Translations under genes and position numbers: made by a program
Shown here: positions 16,353 through 24,994 of the stretch, piece after piece
Layout: the number at the start of each line of letters is the position of its first letter
Numbering within the stretch: position 1 is the stretch's first letter
NCBI GenBank assembly: GCA_049700035.1
Contig: JBNAWC010000001.1
Location: 1-64,000, forward strand
Direction: 5' to 3'
Length of the DNA stretch: 64,000 nt
DNA from: JAVZLQ01 sp049700035
GTDB taxonomy: Archaea; Thermoproteota; Bathyarchaeia; Bathyarchaeales; Bathycorpusculaceae
Notes under the pieces: model-generated
Seen by the model: the letters and a program-made list of their open reading frames with translations, nothing else
Told to the model about the DNA's origin: nothing
Database searches by the model: none

Positions 16353-16720
16353 GTTGTCGTTCCCTCTTTTTCGGATGCTTGGTAAGTGACTTTTTCGATT
16401 AGGCGCATGAAAATTGACTGCGCTTGCATTTCGTTAAGCGTTTCTAGATAAACCGAAACTAGCGCTATCTTCTTTTTCCTTGAAGCCATATACTCTGCGA
16501 ACATGCGGGCTGAAATCGCGTTTTTGTCTCCTAAAAGAATTGATGAGGAAACTGGTCCTGGTATGTCTCCAGCTTTTGGAACAGCCACAGCGAGTGTTCC
16601 AAGCTTGTCTTCTCTTTCGCTTAGTAGGATTAAGCAGGCGTTTTTTGTTTCCATGTATATTGCCAGAAAGTGCATGTTTTGCTCGACAACTTCTTCTTTT
16701 ATGATTTTTGCGCGTTCCAT
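16349..16720 (-). CDS. PAC3/PAC4-like proteasome assembly chaperone candidate
   Basis: A 123-residue protein. The central region reads LGTLAVAVPKAGD, then GPVSSSILLGDKN, then RMFAEYMASRKKKIALVSVYL. By eye this follows the pattern of eukaryotic PSMG4 (a LAVA...VSTSLLGD... core followed by a helix and a VS-containing strand) and PSMG3 (GTL...LLG). Such proteins dimerise and help build the 20S alpha ring. I chose ATG 16720 because a TATA box (TATAAATA on the minus strand, 16741-16748) is about 24 nt upstream, inside the longer GTG-start frame. Coupled to the ubiD gene, not to psmA. Family assignment is recognition by eye. Confidence 0.5.
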   Translation of the reverse strand: MERAKIIKEEVVEQNMHFLAIYMETKNACLILLSEREDKLGTLAVAVPKAGDIPGPVSSSILLGDKNAISARMFAEYMASRKKKIALVSVYLETLNEMQAQSIFMRLIEKVTYQASEKEGTTT

Positions 16721-16794
16721 GCGGTTTGTTCTCCGCTGCTTATTTATAGCTTCACGATTCACTATTTATTATTTTCAAATGTTGGGACAAGCGC
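16721..16794. promoter_or_regulatory. divergent promoters of the PAC-like and nth genes
   Basis: TATTTATA at 16741-16748 serves the minus-strand gene and TATTTATTA at about 16764-16772 serves nth. Each is 23-28 nt from its ATG, so both mRNAs look leaderless, and the two boxes are only about 20 bp apart. Confidence 0.5.
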
Positions 16795-17457
16795 ATGACC
16801 AAGAAAAGAGTTGAAGAAATACTTCAGATTCTACGGAAATCATTTACAAAGCCTAAGTGGGTTTCTTCGAGGGGAGACCCTTTTGAAACGTTGATTGTGA
16901 CGATAATTTCGCAGAACACTGCTGATAGGAACACGGCTAGGGCTTTCGAAAACCTTTCGAAGCGTTTTCAGATAAAGCCCGAAGTTTTAGCGAAAGCCGA
17001 AACGCGACAAATTGAAGAATGCCTAAAAGTGGCTGGACTGTATAGGAATAAAGCCAAAACAATAAAAAACATCTCAAAGCTTATACTAGAAAAATTTCAC
17101 GGAGACATGAACAGAATTTTGTCGATGCCACTTGCAGAAGCACGCAAAACGCTTTTGCAACTTCCAGGGGTTGGACCTAAAACAGCGGATGTTGTCCTAC
17201 TTTTCTGTTCGAATAAGCCTACAATGCCAGTTGACACTCATGTTAATCGTGTTGCACGAAGGCTTGGTTTAGCTCCTCAAGTTGGCGGCTATGAAGTTGT
17301 GCGTGAATCTTTGCAATCGCTTTATAGTCCAGAGGATTATTTAGATGTTCACGTTTTGTTGATTTTGCTTGGAAGAAAATATTGTAAGGCGAGAAAACCA
17401 TTGTGTGCGCAGTGCGTGGTGAATGCCCTCTGCCCAAAAATTTTTGGAAAACATTGA
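16795..17457 (+). CDS. nth: endonuclease III (DNA glycosylase/AP lyase)
   Basis: Base excision repair enzyme for oxidised pyrimidines. It has VTIISQNTADRNTARAFENL, the helix-hairpin-helix LLQLPGVGPKTADVVL with the catalytic Lys, VDTHVNRVARRLGL with the catalytic Asp, and a C-terminal [4Fe-4S] motif C-x6-C-x2-C-x5-C (CKARKPLCAQCVVNALC). 220 residues, normal length. Convergent with clp1, 8 nt apart. Confidence 0.95.
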   Translation: MTKKRVEEILQILRKSFTKPKWVSSRGDPFETLIVTIISQNTADRNTARAFENLSKRFQIKPEVLAKAETRQIEECLKVAGLYRNKAKTIKNISKLILEKFHGDMNRILSMPLAEARKTLLQLPGVGPKTADVVLLFCSNKPTMPVDTHVNRVARRLGLAPQVGGYEVVRESLQSLYSPEDYLDVHVLLILLGRKYCKARKPLCAQCVVNALCPKIFGKH

Positions 17458-17465
17458 TTGCTTTC

Positions 17466-18779
17466 TTAAAGCCTTTGTATGAAGCTAAAATTCTGCTGCT
17501 TATCATTCTCAAAAAGTGGGATTTCCTTTAAATTCTTGTCAAGTTTGACTTTTCCAACAACGATTGTCGCTATTTCCTTTGACACGGGTGTTAGAATTTT
17601 TAGTGTTTTCCTAATGTAGTCGACCTCTTGAAGAACACCGATTCCCAAAAATCTTCTTTCACTATTGTACAGAGCTGTGAGGGCTCCTTCCTCTTGTCCT
17701 TTTCGAATTATTTCAACCCGTTTTTCAACGAATTGCTCAACCCTTCTAATGTTTTCATCGCTTATCCATCGACCCTTACCTATGACAACGTAAACTTTAT
17801 CTTTAAACTCCACAAAATGCAAGGGTTTCATTCCCAACAAGTCGTAAATGATTCCAGCTCTCTTGCTTTTCTCAGAAATCTTGCTTATGTTAAGCAGTTC
17901 GCTTCCTTCGACGTTAACCCAATTTAACGGAATGGCCTGTACCTTGGCGTTTTTAAGGTATTTTATGTATCCAAGCTCTCTTAGGCTTTTGCGTTTTTCT
18001 CTGCTCCTCTGTTTTATGGCTGGTGGCGATTCGACAACTATTTTTCTGGGTTTTTCTAGGGCGTTTATTAAAGGTGCCGATTCGTCGCCTTGTTTGATGC
18101 ATAGGACAAGGTTAGGTGTTAACTCATTGGCAAGCCTAATCTTATAGTTGACAGCATCTTCACCTTCAATCCAACCGTCAGTGTTTATAACAACGAAATC
18201 TGGATTGCCGTCGAGAATCTCCCCCTTCAACAAAACTAAGCCTTCAATTACCTTATCAATCGCTGGGCTTGGAGATGTTACTCCAACAAAAAAGGCGTTT
18301 TTTGCCTCTAAATTGAAGAGGTCTGTCACTGGCTTTGCTACGAAGTTGTAGGCAACTGAGCATGGTGGTCCTATGTCTGACTGTCCCAAGTCGCCATCTA
18401 AAACTGCAACCTTGTGTTTTTCATTTAAAAGTTTGTTTACAATGTAGGTGCAGAAGCTTGACTTTCCAGAGTCCACGTTGCCCGTGACCATTATCAAGGC
18501 TGGTCTCTCGTTGGTCTCTAGAACTTCTTTAAGTGCTTCGGTCCATGAAGGGGGGATTGTGCTTCCATCAACTTCTTCTACGCTAGCGTTTTCGCCAAGA
18601 GAAACGTCAAGCTCTGTTTTTTCTTCCGCGGTGAATGGTAATCTTTTTCCCTCTCGTATTACGACCTTGCCTTTTCCACTTATTACCGCGCCGAAAACTT
18701 CCACTTTGCCAGACGTTACCGTAACCGAGGCTGGTCCATCAACCAGCAGAGTTTTGTCCTTCTCAATGGTTTTAATCAC
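17466..18779 (-). CDS. clp1: Clp1-type polynucleotide 5'-hydroxyl kinase
   Basis: Phosphorylates RNA 5'-OH ends, thought to act in tRNA splicing and RNA repair. An N-terminal beta domain (KTIEKDKTLLVDGPASV) is followed by the P-loop VTGNVDSGKSSFCTYI, then LDGDLGQSDIGPP and VVINTDGWIEG, the Clp1/Grc3 signatures, and a C-terminal domain. GTG 18779 is the start because AAGGAGG lies 6-8 nt before it; the longer TTG/ATG reading from 18821 lies inside the upstream gene. It overlaps that gene by 8 nt (translational coupling). 437 residues. Confidence 0.9.
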   Translation of the reverse strand: MIKTIEKDKTLLVDGPASVTVTSGKVEVFGAVISGKGKVVIREGKRLPFTAEEKTELDVSLGENASVEEVDGSTIPPSWTEALKEVLETNERPALIMVTGNVDSGKSSFCTYIVNKLLNEKHKVAVLDGDLGQSDIGPPCSVAYNFVAKPVTDLFNLEAKNAFFVGVTSPSPAIDKVIEGLVLLKGEILDGNPDFVVINTDGWIEGEDAVNYKIRLANELTPNLVLCIKQGDESAPLINALEKPRKIVVESPPAIKQRSREKRKSLRELGYIKYLKNAKVQAIPLNWVNVEGSELLNISKISEKSKRAGIIYDLLGMKPLHFVEFKDKVYVVIGKGRWISDENIRRVEQFVEKRVEIIRKGQEEGALTALYNSERRFLGIGVLQEVDYIRKTLKILTPVSKEIATIVVGKVKLDKNLKEIPLFENDKQQNFSFIQRL

Positions 18780-19416
18780 GTGTTTTCCTCCTTGGAAATT
18801 TTTGTCCGTTTCTTCCAGCAATTCTTATGGCTGAGACTATGTCTCTTAACCCGCGCCTATGTTCTGTTCTGCTTAAATAGCGGTCTGTTCCAACTTCGCT
18901 AACGCTTTCTAATGTAACGTTTAAAGGTAATGCATCATCAAGCGACTCTAAAAGCTTTTCCTTGTAGGTGGGCACCCCATCTCCAACCTTCACGTAAATG
19001 GAGGCAACTGAAATTTTTCCAAAATTCCTCAAAATCTTCATTATTTTATCTACAGTTTCTTCAACGCTAAAACAGTTTTCGGTTTCGACAATTTTTCCAT
19101 CAGCCAAAACTGCAAGTCCGAATATTTCGCCTGGGTCAACGCCTATGACGAGTCTTTCGTATTCTTCTTTTCCGTGAATGAAGCGCAGTGCTTCATTTAT
19201 TAGTTCTTCTGGCTCTGTTCTTTCATTGTAAGCTAGAACGTTTTCATGTTTTATTAGTGGGCGTTCCTTCTCTGTGGTTAAAACTATTTTTATTTCCGCT
19301 GGAATTTCCTCGTTTGGGATTAAACTCAAAAAGGGCAAATTTCTCCTCTTCAACTCATTTACAATTAGGTAGTATGCCTTTCCCGATGTCGTTGCAACCG
19401 CGATGTTTGCCTTCAT
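18772..19416 (-). CDS. archaeal protein with an RNase H-like (RuvC/YqgF-type) domain
   Basis: Unrecognised conserved-looking protein of 214 residues. The second half begins LVIGVDPGEIFGLAVLADGKIVE, a strand-turn-strand with the Asp-Pro-Gly of RNase H/RuvC-like folds; a later Glu-rich region ends in GTDRYLSRTEHRRGLRD and a basic tail. The first 100 residues (IAVATTSGKAYYLIVNELKRR) form a Rossmann-like start. Start ATG 19416 has SD AAAGGAGATG. It is coupled to clp1 (8-nt overlap) and divergent from radB, so a role in nucleic acid processing is plausible, unproven. Confidence 0.6.
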   Translation of the reverse strand: MKANIAVATTSGKAYYLIVNELKRRNLPFLSLIPNEEIPAEIKIVLTTEKERPLIKHENVLAYNERTEPEELINEALRFIHGKEEYERLVIGVDPGEIFGLAVLADGKIVETENCFSVEETVDKIMKILRNFGKISVASIYVKVGDGVPTYKEKLLESLDDALPLNVTLESVSEVGTDRYLSRTEHRRGLRDIVSAIRIAGRNGQKFPRRKTRD

Positions 19417-19481
19417 AACATCTCCTTTTAAAGATGCACAAGCACAAAACAAATTATCTGTTTCGAGACTTATATTCGTTG

Positions 19482-20192
19482 ATGTGCGTAAGCGTGCTAC
19501 AAAAGATTCCGACAGGCTGTAAAACCCTTGACAACGCTTTAGAAGGGGGTATACCAACAAAAAGCCTCACACTAGTTTATGGCGAAGCGGAAACTGGGAA
19601 AACAACGTTGGCAATGCAGACGGTCGTAAACTGCGCAATGCAAGGATACAAGACTTTGTTTATAGACTGCGACGACACTTTCTCCTCTAGGAGGCTGTAC
19701 CAAATTGCTGTTGGAAGGCTTAACGAGATTGCGGAATTGATAATTTTAATGAAGCCGCGCAGTTTTCAAGAACAAACATACGTCATAGACCATTTGGGCG
19801 ATTATGTCACAAAACATTTCGGACTTGTGGTTATTGATACTGTCACCGCGCTTTATAGTGTCAGAATTGCCGAAAATCCGCAAAAGACGTTTGAGCTTAA
19901 CCGCGAGTTAAATAGGCAGATGGGATTGCTTGCGCAGTTGGCTAAAACAAATAAAATTGCAATTTTGGTAACAAGCCAGGTTAGAAGCGCTTTTGAAGAA
20001 GGCTACGTAAGCGTGGAGCCAGTTGCCACAAGAGTATTAAAGTTCTGGGCTGAAACCATAATTGCCATGAAACCGACGGAAAACCCAAAAATAATTAGGG
20101 CGGTAATCGAAAAGGGCGCAAAGGCGCAGCAGCAATGCGATTGCCTTCTGCAAATAGGAGAAAATGGGCTAGGTGACGCCATAAAATCCTAA
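19482..20192 (+). CDS. radB: DNA repair and recombination protein RadB
   Basis: RecA/RadA paralogue that assists recombination. The Walker A is LVYGEAETGKTTLAMQ, Walker B GLVVIDTVTALYS, and TSQVRS is in the usual place. The protein lacks the N-terminal HhH domain of RadA, as RadB should. Start is uncertain: ATG 19482 (236 residues) is used here; GTG 19494 fits a TATA at 19469-19476 and the family N-terminus (KIPTGCKTLDNALEGGI), and an ATG at 19434 would add an unlikely extension. Followed by carS at 12 nt. Confidence 0.9.
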   Translation: MCVSVLQKIPTGCKTLDNALEGGIPTKSLTLVYGEAETGKTTLAMQTVVNCAMQGYKTLFIDCDDTFSSRRLYQIAVGRLNEIAELIILMKPRSFQEQTYVIDHLGDYVTKHFGLVVIDTVTALYSVRIAENPQKTFELNRELNRQMGLLAQLAKTNKIAILVTSQVRSAFEEGYVSVEPVATRVLKFWAETIIAMKPTENPKIIRAVIEKGAKAQQQCDCLLQIGENGLGDAIKS

Positions 20193-20204
20193 CGAGGCGC
20201 CATT

Positions 20205-20699
20205 ATGGACATAGCGCATATAATTGTTGAAGCGTTAAAATTCATTTTTCCCGCCTACTGTGCAAACGCAATACCCGTCATTGCTGGCGGGGGACTTCCA
20301 ATAGATTTGGATAAAAAGTTTTTTGATGGAAAACCAATTTTTGGAAAAAATAAGACTTACAAGGGCTTCTTTTTCGGTCTCCTTGTGGGAACTCTCGTCG
20401 GGTCTGCGGAAAGCTTGGTTTTTGACTATCCTCCACTTTTCGGTTTTATGCTATCTTTAGGAGCGTTATTTGGGGACTTGTTTGGAGCTTTCCTAAAAAG
20501 ACGGTTGGGACTTGCTCCAGGTGAATTGTTGCCAGTAATTGACCAAATAGACTTTGTTGTTGGCGCGTTATTGTTTGCCATCCCGCTTCCAATTTTAACA
20601 ATTGAGCTCGCAGTAACAGCGTTGATTATAACTCCGCCGATACATTTGTTGACAAACTTCGCTGCCTATAAGCTTGGCTTAAAAAGTAATCCATGGTAG
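20205..20699 (+). CDS. carS: CDP-archaeol synthase
   Basis: Membrane enzyme that transfers CMP from CTP to 2,3-bis-geranylgeranyl-glycerol phosphate, making CDP-archaeol for archaeal phospholipids. The 164-residue protein shows PAYCANAIPVIAGGG, the cytosolic loop DGKPIFGKNKTYKGFFFG, GDLFGAFLKRRLGLAPG, and LPVIDQIDFVVGA, all typical of CarS (DUF46), with four or five membrane helices. Probably co-transcribed with radB. Convergent with the next gene, 2 nt away. Confidence 0.93.
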   Translation: MDIAHIIVEALKFIFPAYCANAIPVIAGGGLPIDLDKKFFDGKPIFGKNKTYKGFFFGLLVGTLVGSAESLVFDYPPLFGFMLSLGALFGDLFGAFLKRRLGLAPGELLPVIDQIDFVVGALLFAIPLPILTIELAVTALIITPPIHLLTNFAAYKLGLKSNPW

Positions 20700-20701
20700 T
20701 C

Positions 20702-21121
20702 TTATCTGCCAAGCTTCAGTTGTATTGTAATTTCAAGGTATATGTATGCTATCAAAATTAGGGCTATACCCACCAGAAACATCATATACGCTTGTCTTGG
20801 CTTATAGGCGTATTTTGTGCTCTGGTACATGGAGATTACTCCAACAATGCCAAGCGCGTAAAGAATCATTGAGATAAGGCTGTCAAATATGAACTGTGAA
20901 CCAAGTTCTGGATATAGCAAGTAAAAGCGTCCACCATAATAAACGGCTGGATAAGGCTTCATTATTATGTTGTATAAGCCGCCACCAAAGAGGAAAACCG
21001 CCGCTGCAATTGCAAGGGCTGAGATAACCAGACTTGAAGGTTGTGCCGTTGTAAGTTTCTTGTAAAATTTTGTTAGAGAGTATGAAGCCGAAGATATTTG
21101 CCTTTTAACCTTCTTTGACAT
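20702..21121 (-). CDS. four-helix membrane protein resembling the Ost3/Ost6 membrane domain
   Basis: 139 residues with four hydrophobic segments: VISALAIAAAVFLFGGGLY, then after PYPAVYYGGRFYLLYPELGSQ a second (FIFDSLISMILYALGIVGVI), then after KYAYKPRQ a third (AYMMFLVGIALILIAYIY). The order xGGRxYxxYP-xxxQF-helix-short basic loop-helix recalls the C-terminal membrane part of Ost3/Ost6/TUSC3/MAGT1, with the thioredoxin domain missing. If so it would be a small accessory subunit of the AglB oligosaccharyltransferase encoded at 24995. Recognition is by pattern only. SD GGAGAATGGG; it overlaps the upstream zinc-finger gene by 17 nt. Confidence 0.55.
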   Translation of the reverse strand: MSKKVKRQISSASYSLTKFYKKLTTAQPSSLVISALAIAAAVFLFGGGLYNIIMKPYPAVYYGGRFYLLYPELGSQFIFDSLISMILYALGIVGVISMYQSTKYAYKPRQAYMMFLVGIALILIAYIYLEITIQLKLGR

Positions 21122-21338
21122 TTTCCCATTCTCCGCTTTTTATTAGGTATTCCGCCACCTCTTTAGCCCACTCGCCTGTTAGTGGATTCTTGGCAATCTC
21201 ACTTAAATACTCTTTCCAAGAAATTTCTAGAGCTTTCCTCCACTTCTCATACTTTTTGGCGATTATTTCATAAGCCTTCGCGTGCAGTTCACAGTAGCCG
21301 TTCTCAACGGCTTCTTTGCTACATATTTTGCATTTCAT
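21105..21338 (-). CDS. small CxxC zinc-knuckle protein
   Basis: 77 residues: CKICSKEAVENGYCELH at the start (C-x2-C then C-x2-H, one zinc site), then a helical part with ALEISWKEYLSEIAKNPLTGEWAKEVAEYL. It appears conserved in archaea by its motif-like character but I know no function. SD GGAAGAG. It overlaps topA upstream by 20 nt and the Ost3/6-like gene downstream by 17 nt, so the three are coupled. Confidence 0.7.
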   Translation of the reverse strand: MKCKICSKEAVENGYCELHAKAYEIIAKKYEKWRKALEISWKEYLSEIAKNPLTGEWAKEVAEYLIKSGEWENVKEG

Positions 21339-23436
21339 TTCGTCTCTTCCGCTCCTCCTTTAATGGACATTGCGGATTAAAACATAGCGTCCATGGACGC
21401 CTTCCTTTCATGCGCACTTGGACTATCGGCCAACCGCATCCGCGGCAATTCTTTCCCAGCGGCTTCACGGTGCCTCTTTGCGGAAGCGGAAATGCCGCTT
21501 TGCATGCGTTTTTGAAGTAGTTTGTGCATCCAACAAACCGTTTACCCGTTTTCCTTGAGTATAGCGTCATAAGTTTTCCAGTGTTGCATATTGGGCATGT
21601 GCCAATTACTCTTTCTTCAAGTTTTGCCCGTTTTATGGCGTTGCTTAACTGTTCGCCTATAACTTTCTCTTGAAGTTTTAACTCCTCCACAACTGGCTTT
21701 AGGATTTCAACCGCGGATAAAAGCACATTTTCCCTTTTCTCACTGTTCAGCTGTATCTTGTTCATTTTTTCCTCCAAGTCTCTTGTTAATCTAATTGAAA
21801 CAACTGTCGGGCAGTGTTTCTTTAAAAGCTCCGTAACCTCAAAGCCTAAGTCTGTTACAACCATTCTCTCGTCTCTAACGTATTTCCTGTCATACAGCGT
21901 CTGTATTATGCCAGCCCTAGTCGCTTTTGTTCCAATTTCCGCCTCTTCCATCTTTTTAAGAAGGCTTCCAGGGTTGTATCGTGGCGGCGGCTTAGTGAAC
22001 TTGTCCTCCAAGATTATTTTCCTAATTTTTACGTTTTGTCCTTCCGTTATTGGAGGCAAAACAACCTCTTCAGCCCTTACATATGGCTCATAGAAGTGGA
22101 GCCATCCTTCCTTCAATGTTTGTCTTCCCCTAAGATAGAAACGGAAATCGTTAATGTTTATGCATGCCTTTACGCTTTGCCTTAATGCTAGTTCGCCGAA
22201 CACAGCCATAAACCTTCTAACAACTAAATCCCAAATTCTCCTTTCAGGTTCGTCCAAAATCCTTTCGGGCAGGTTTCCAGTGGGATAAATTGCTGGGTGC
22301 GCTGGGTCTTCCTTTTTGCCCTCGTTTGGCTTCAATTCTTTTTCTGCGAGAAGTTCTGCTGTCAGTTTTCTGTATTCTGGTGCTTTGTTTAGGTTTTTGA
22401 GTATTTCTTCATAGTTTATTGCTGGCGGGAGTTTTTGGCTGCTTGTTCGCGGGTATGAAATTAAAGCATCCAAGTACAAGCGTTGGGCAATGTTTAAAGT
22501 GCGTAGCGGCGTGTAACCAAAAAGGCTGTAAGCTTCGCTTTGAAGGGCGCCCAAATCAAATGGTGTTGGCGGCATCTGCTGAAACTTCTTAACCTCTACC
22601 TTCTCGATTTTTCCATCCTTTCCCTTGCAACCTTTAACCACAGCGCTTGCCTCTTTCTTCGTTTCTATAACTTGTTTTTCAAATTCAGCCTCAAAAACAG
22701 CCCCGTCTATCTCAACCTCCGCCCTTATGCTCCAATATGGCGTCGGAACAAAACATCTAATTGCCTTTTCTCTGGCAACAAGAAACCTTAACGTTGGACC
22801 CTGCACCCTTCCAGTGCTTAATGTTGCGTATCTTCCGCTCCAATTCTTCGCCGCTATTGTCAAGGCTCTCGTGAGGTTCACGCCGTAAAGCCAATCAACC
22901 TCGTGACGTGTGCGTCCCGCCTCTATAAGGGTAAAATCCAAGTGTGGCAAGAGTTCAGCGAAGGACTTTTGCAGTTCCTCTTTCGTTAGCGTGGAATATT
23001 TCATGCGCTTTGAAATGTTTTCCTTGCTGCCACATGCATATTTGAGTATGCAATATCCTATTATGCTACCTTCTATATCATAGTCGCAAGCATCAATGAA
23101 CGTGTCAGCGTTACCCGCCAATTTCGAAATTACCTCAAGCCAAGTGCGGATTTGCTTTGCCCCCCTTTCCGCAACATATCTGGGAACCCACCTGAAACTG
23201 AAAACTGGATAGTAACTTCTTCCGCTTCTTTCCTCAGCAACAGTGTACAAGTGTCCAACTGCCGGAACAACAATGATGTCTTTATCTCTTTTCGCCACAA
23301 AATATGGCACGCCTTTTTCTTCCATTTTTCTCGCTTTGCCTTGCGAGTCCAATGCTGAGGCTATCCTCTGCGCAGCATCAGGTTTTTCGGTGATGATTAG
23401 CGTGTACTTTTCCATTTCCAAATCACATGACCCCAT
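21319..23436 (-). CDS. topA: DNA topoisomerase, type IA
   Basis: Relaxes negatively supercoiled DNA through a 5'-phosphotyrosine. Toprim domain at the start (YTLIITEKPDAAQRIASAL, DACDYDIEGSIIGY), catalytic Tyr near residue 326 in ISYPRTSSQKLP, and AEIGTKATRAGIIQTLYDRKYV. The C-terminus holds zinc-binding parts: CPICNTGKLMTLYS with a GCTNY cysteine pair, then CRGCGWP with CFNPQC. 705 residues. ATG 23436 lies about 23 nt after a TATA-like ATTTAAT (leaderless); Met8 is an alternative. Confidence 0.93.
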   Translation of the reverse strand: MGSCDLEMEKYTLIITEKPDAAQRIASALDSQGKARKMEEKGVPYFVAKRDKDIIVVPAVGHLYTVAEERSGRSYYPVFSFRWVPRYVAERGAKQIRTWLEVISKLAGNADTFIDACDYDIEGSIIGYCILKYACGSKENISKRMKYSTLTKEELQKSFAELLPHLDFTLIEAGRTRHEVDWLYGVNLTRALTIAAKNWSGRYATLSTGRVQGPTLRFLVAREKAIRCFVPTPYWSIRAEVEIDGAVFEAEFEKQVIETKKEASAVVKGCKGKDGKIEKVEVKKFQQMPPTPFDLGALQSEAYSLFGYTPLRTLNIAQRLYLDALISYPRTSSQKLPPAINYEEILKNLNKAPEYRKLTAELLAEKELKPNEGKKEDPAHPAIYPTGNLPERILDEPERRIWDLVVRRFMAVFGELALRQSVKACININDFRFYLRGRQTLKEGWLHFYEPYVRAEEVVLPPITEGQNVKIRKIILEDKFTKPPPRYNPGSLLKKMEEAEIGTKATRAGIIQTLYDRKYVRDERMVVTDLGFEVTELLKKHCPTVVSIRLTRDLEEKMNKIQLNSEKRENVLLSAVEILKPVVEELKLQEKVIGEQLSNAIKRAKLEERVIGTCPICNTGKLMTLYSRKTGKRFVGCTNYFKNACKAAFPLPQRGTVKPLGKNCRGCGWPIVQVRMKGRRPWTLCFNPQCPLKEERKRRNEMQNM

Positions 23437-23549
23437 AAGAAAGCATTTCCTAAAATTAAATATTGTCCAAAATAAATTTTCCCAGTTTCCTTTTTAGCAA
23501 TCGATAAATATTGCGTTGGATTATTCCTATCTACGTGGAGCGTGTTTGA

Positions 23550-23720
23550 TTGCCACAACGTGTCATATGCCAAAATTGTGGTCGAGTTTTGTATGAGGGA
23601 GCTGAACTTAAGCCTCCAGATGAAATTTTACACATGCACGACGGGAAATGCCCGGGATGCGGCAAGAAACTCTCCATTATACCAATTAACGTTGAAGTTA
23701 AGCCAATAAAGACGAAGTAA
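23550..23720 (+). CDS. 56-residue zinc-ribbon protein with TTG start
   Basis: Frame from TTG 23550 gives 56 residues with two CxxC knuckles, CQNCGRVLYEGAEL and KCPGCGKKLSI, about 28 residues apart: a compact zinc ribbon. A GGAG sits 9 nt before the TTG; the codon before it is a TGA so no longer form exists. The stop is 5 nt before gcvT, so it leads that operon. Function unknown; similar ribbons occur in nucleic acid-binding proteins. Confidence 0.65.
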   Translation: MPQRVICQNCGRVLYEGAELKPPDEILHMHDGKCPGCGKKLSIIPINVEVKPIKTK

Positions 23721-23725
23721 AACGA

Positions 23726-24883
23726 ATGGTTGTGTTCAAAATGGAAGGAGCGCGGCGAACGCAACTTTACGAAGTTCACAAAAAAAGCGCAAAGCTAACG
23801 GTTTTCGCTGGCTTCGAAATGCCCCTATGGTACAAGGGCGTTATACAAGAGCATTTGGCAGTCCGTAACAGCGTAGGACTTTTTGACATATCCCATATGG
23901 GACGCATAATAATTCAAGGTCCAGATTCAGAGCGCTTTTTAAATTACGTGATAACCAATGACGCCTCTAAATTGTTGCCGAATAGTGCACAGTACTCGGT
24001 GATGTGCAACGAGAAAGGCGGCATAATTGATGACTTCGTAATTTATAGGCTTGAAAGCGAAAAGTTCATGTTTGTTGCAAACGCAGCCAACCGTGAAAAA
24101 GACTACAACTGGCTTTTGAAAAACTCCAAGAACTTTAACGTGAAACTAACAGAGATTTCAGATAATGTTGCGATGCTTTCAGTTCAAGGTCCCAAAGCGG
24201 AAAAGACGCTTCAAAAAATTTCCACAGAAGACCTAAGCAAAATTGAACGGTTTAAAGGCGCATCAACTTGTCTAGCGGATACAGAAGTTTTCATATCCCG
24301 CACAGGATATGCTGGCGAAGATGGATTCGAAATTTTCATATGGAACGCGCCGCTGAACAAACCCGATAATGCCATAAAACTCTGGAATGCAATACTGGAA
24401 ACTGGCAAAGATTTTGGCATAGAGCCATGTGGACTGGGCGCAAGAGACACCTTAAGGCTTGAAGCTGGAATGTGCCTTTACGGAAATGATATGGATGAAA
24501 CTACAACTCCGCTTGAGGCAGCGCTAAGCTTCGTTGTGAAGCTTCAAAAAGACAATTTCATAGGCAAAGAAGCATTGCTAAAACAAAAAGCGGAGGGAAT
24601 CAAACGTAAACGCGTAGGCTTGCTTATGCTTGAGCAAGGCATACCAAGACAAAAATATGAGGTTTGCGATGATAAAGGCGAAAATATTGGTTATGTGACA
24701 AGCGGTACTTTTTCGCCTCTGCTCAATTGTGGCATAGGCATGGCTTATGTGGCGATGCCAAAAGCTCAAGAAGGAAACGTTGTAAACGTTAAGATACGTG
24801 GGAAACTGGTGAAAGCGAAAATCGTTGCATTTCCGTTCTATGACACAAAAAGATATGGATACAAACGCGAGGCTTCAATTTAA
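23726..24883 (+). CDS. gcvT: glycine cleavage system aminomethyltransferase (T protein)
   Basis: Tetrahydrofolate-dependent transferase that releases ammonia from the aminomethyl-lipoyl H protein. Motifs: FEMPLWYKGVIQEHLAVRNSVGLFDISHMGR at the start and YAGEDGFEIF, GLGARDTLRLEAGM (substrate/folate Asp), LEAALSFVVK. 385 residues, full length; Met6 is an alternative start. The H and P proteins are not in the window. Confidence 0.95.
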   Translation: MVVFKMEGARRTQLYEVHKKSAKLTVFAGFEMPLWYKGVIQEHLAVRNSVGLFDISHMGRIIIQGPDSERFLNYVITNDASKLLPNSAQYSVMCNEKGGIIDDFVIYRLESEKFMFVANAANREKDYNWLLKNSKNFNVKLTEISDNVAMLSVQGPKAEKTLQKISTEDLSKIERFKGASTCLADTEVFISRTGYAGEDGFEIFIWNAPLNKPDNAIKLWNAILETGKDFGIEPCGLGARDTLRLEAGMCLYGNDMDETTTPLEAALSFVVKLQKDNFIGKEALLKQKAEGIKRKRVGLLMLEQGIPRQKYEVCDDKGENIGYVTSGTFSPLLNCGIGMAYVAMPKAQEGNVVNVKIRGKLVKAKIVAFPFYDTKRYGYKREASI

Positions 24884-24994
24884 AAAGGCTCCCATTGTAG
24901 GAAAGGTATATACGAGTGGTTCAAGTCTATGAAAGTCTATTAACCGTAAGAATAATAAAACACGTTAGTAATCTCTGTAGGGGAGATGAACCCG

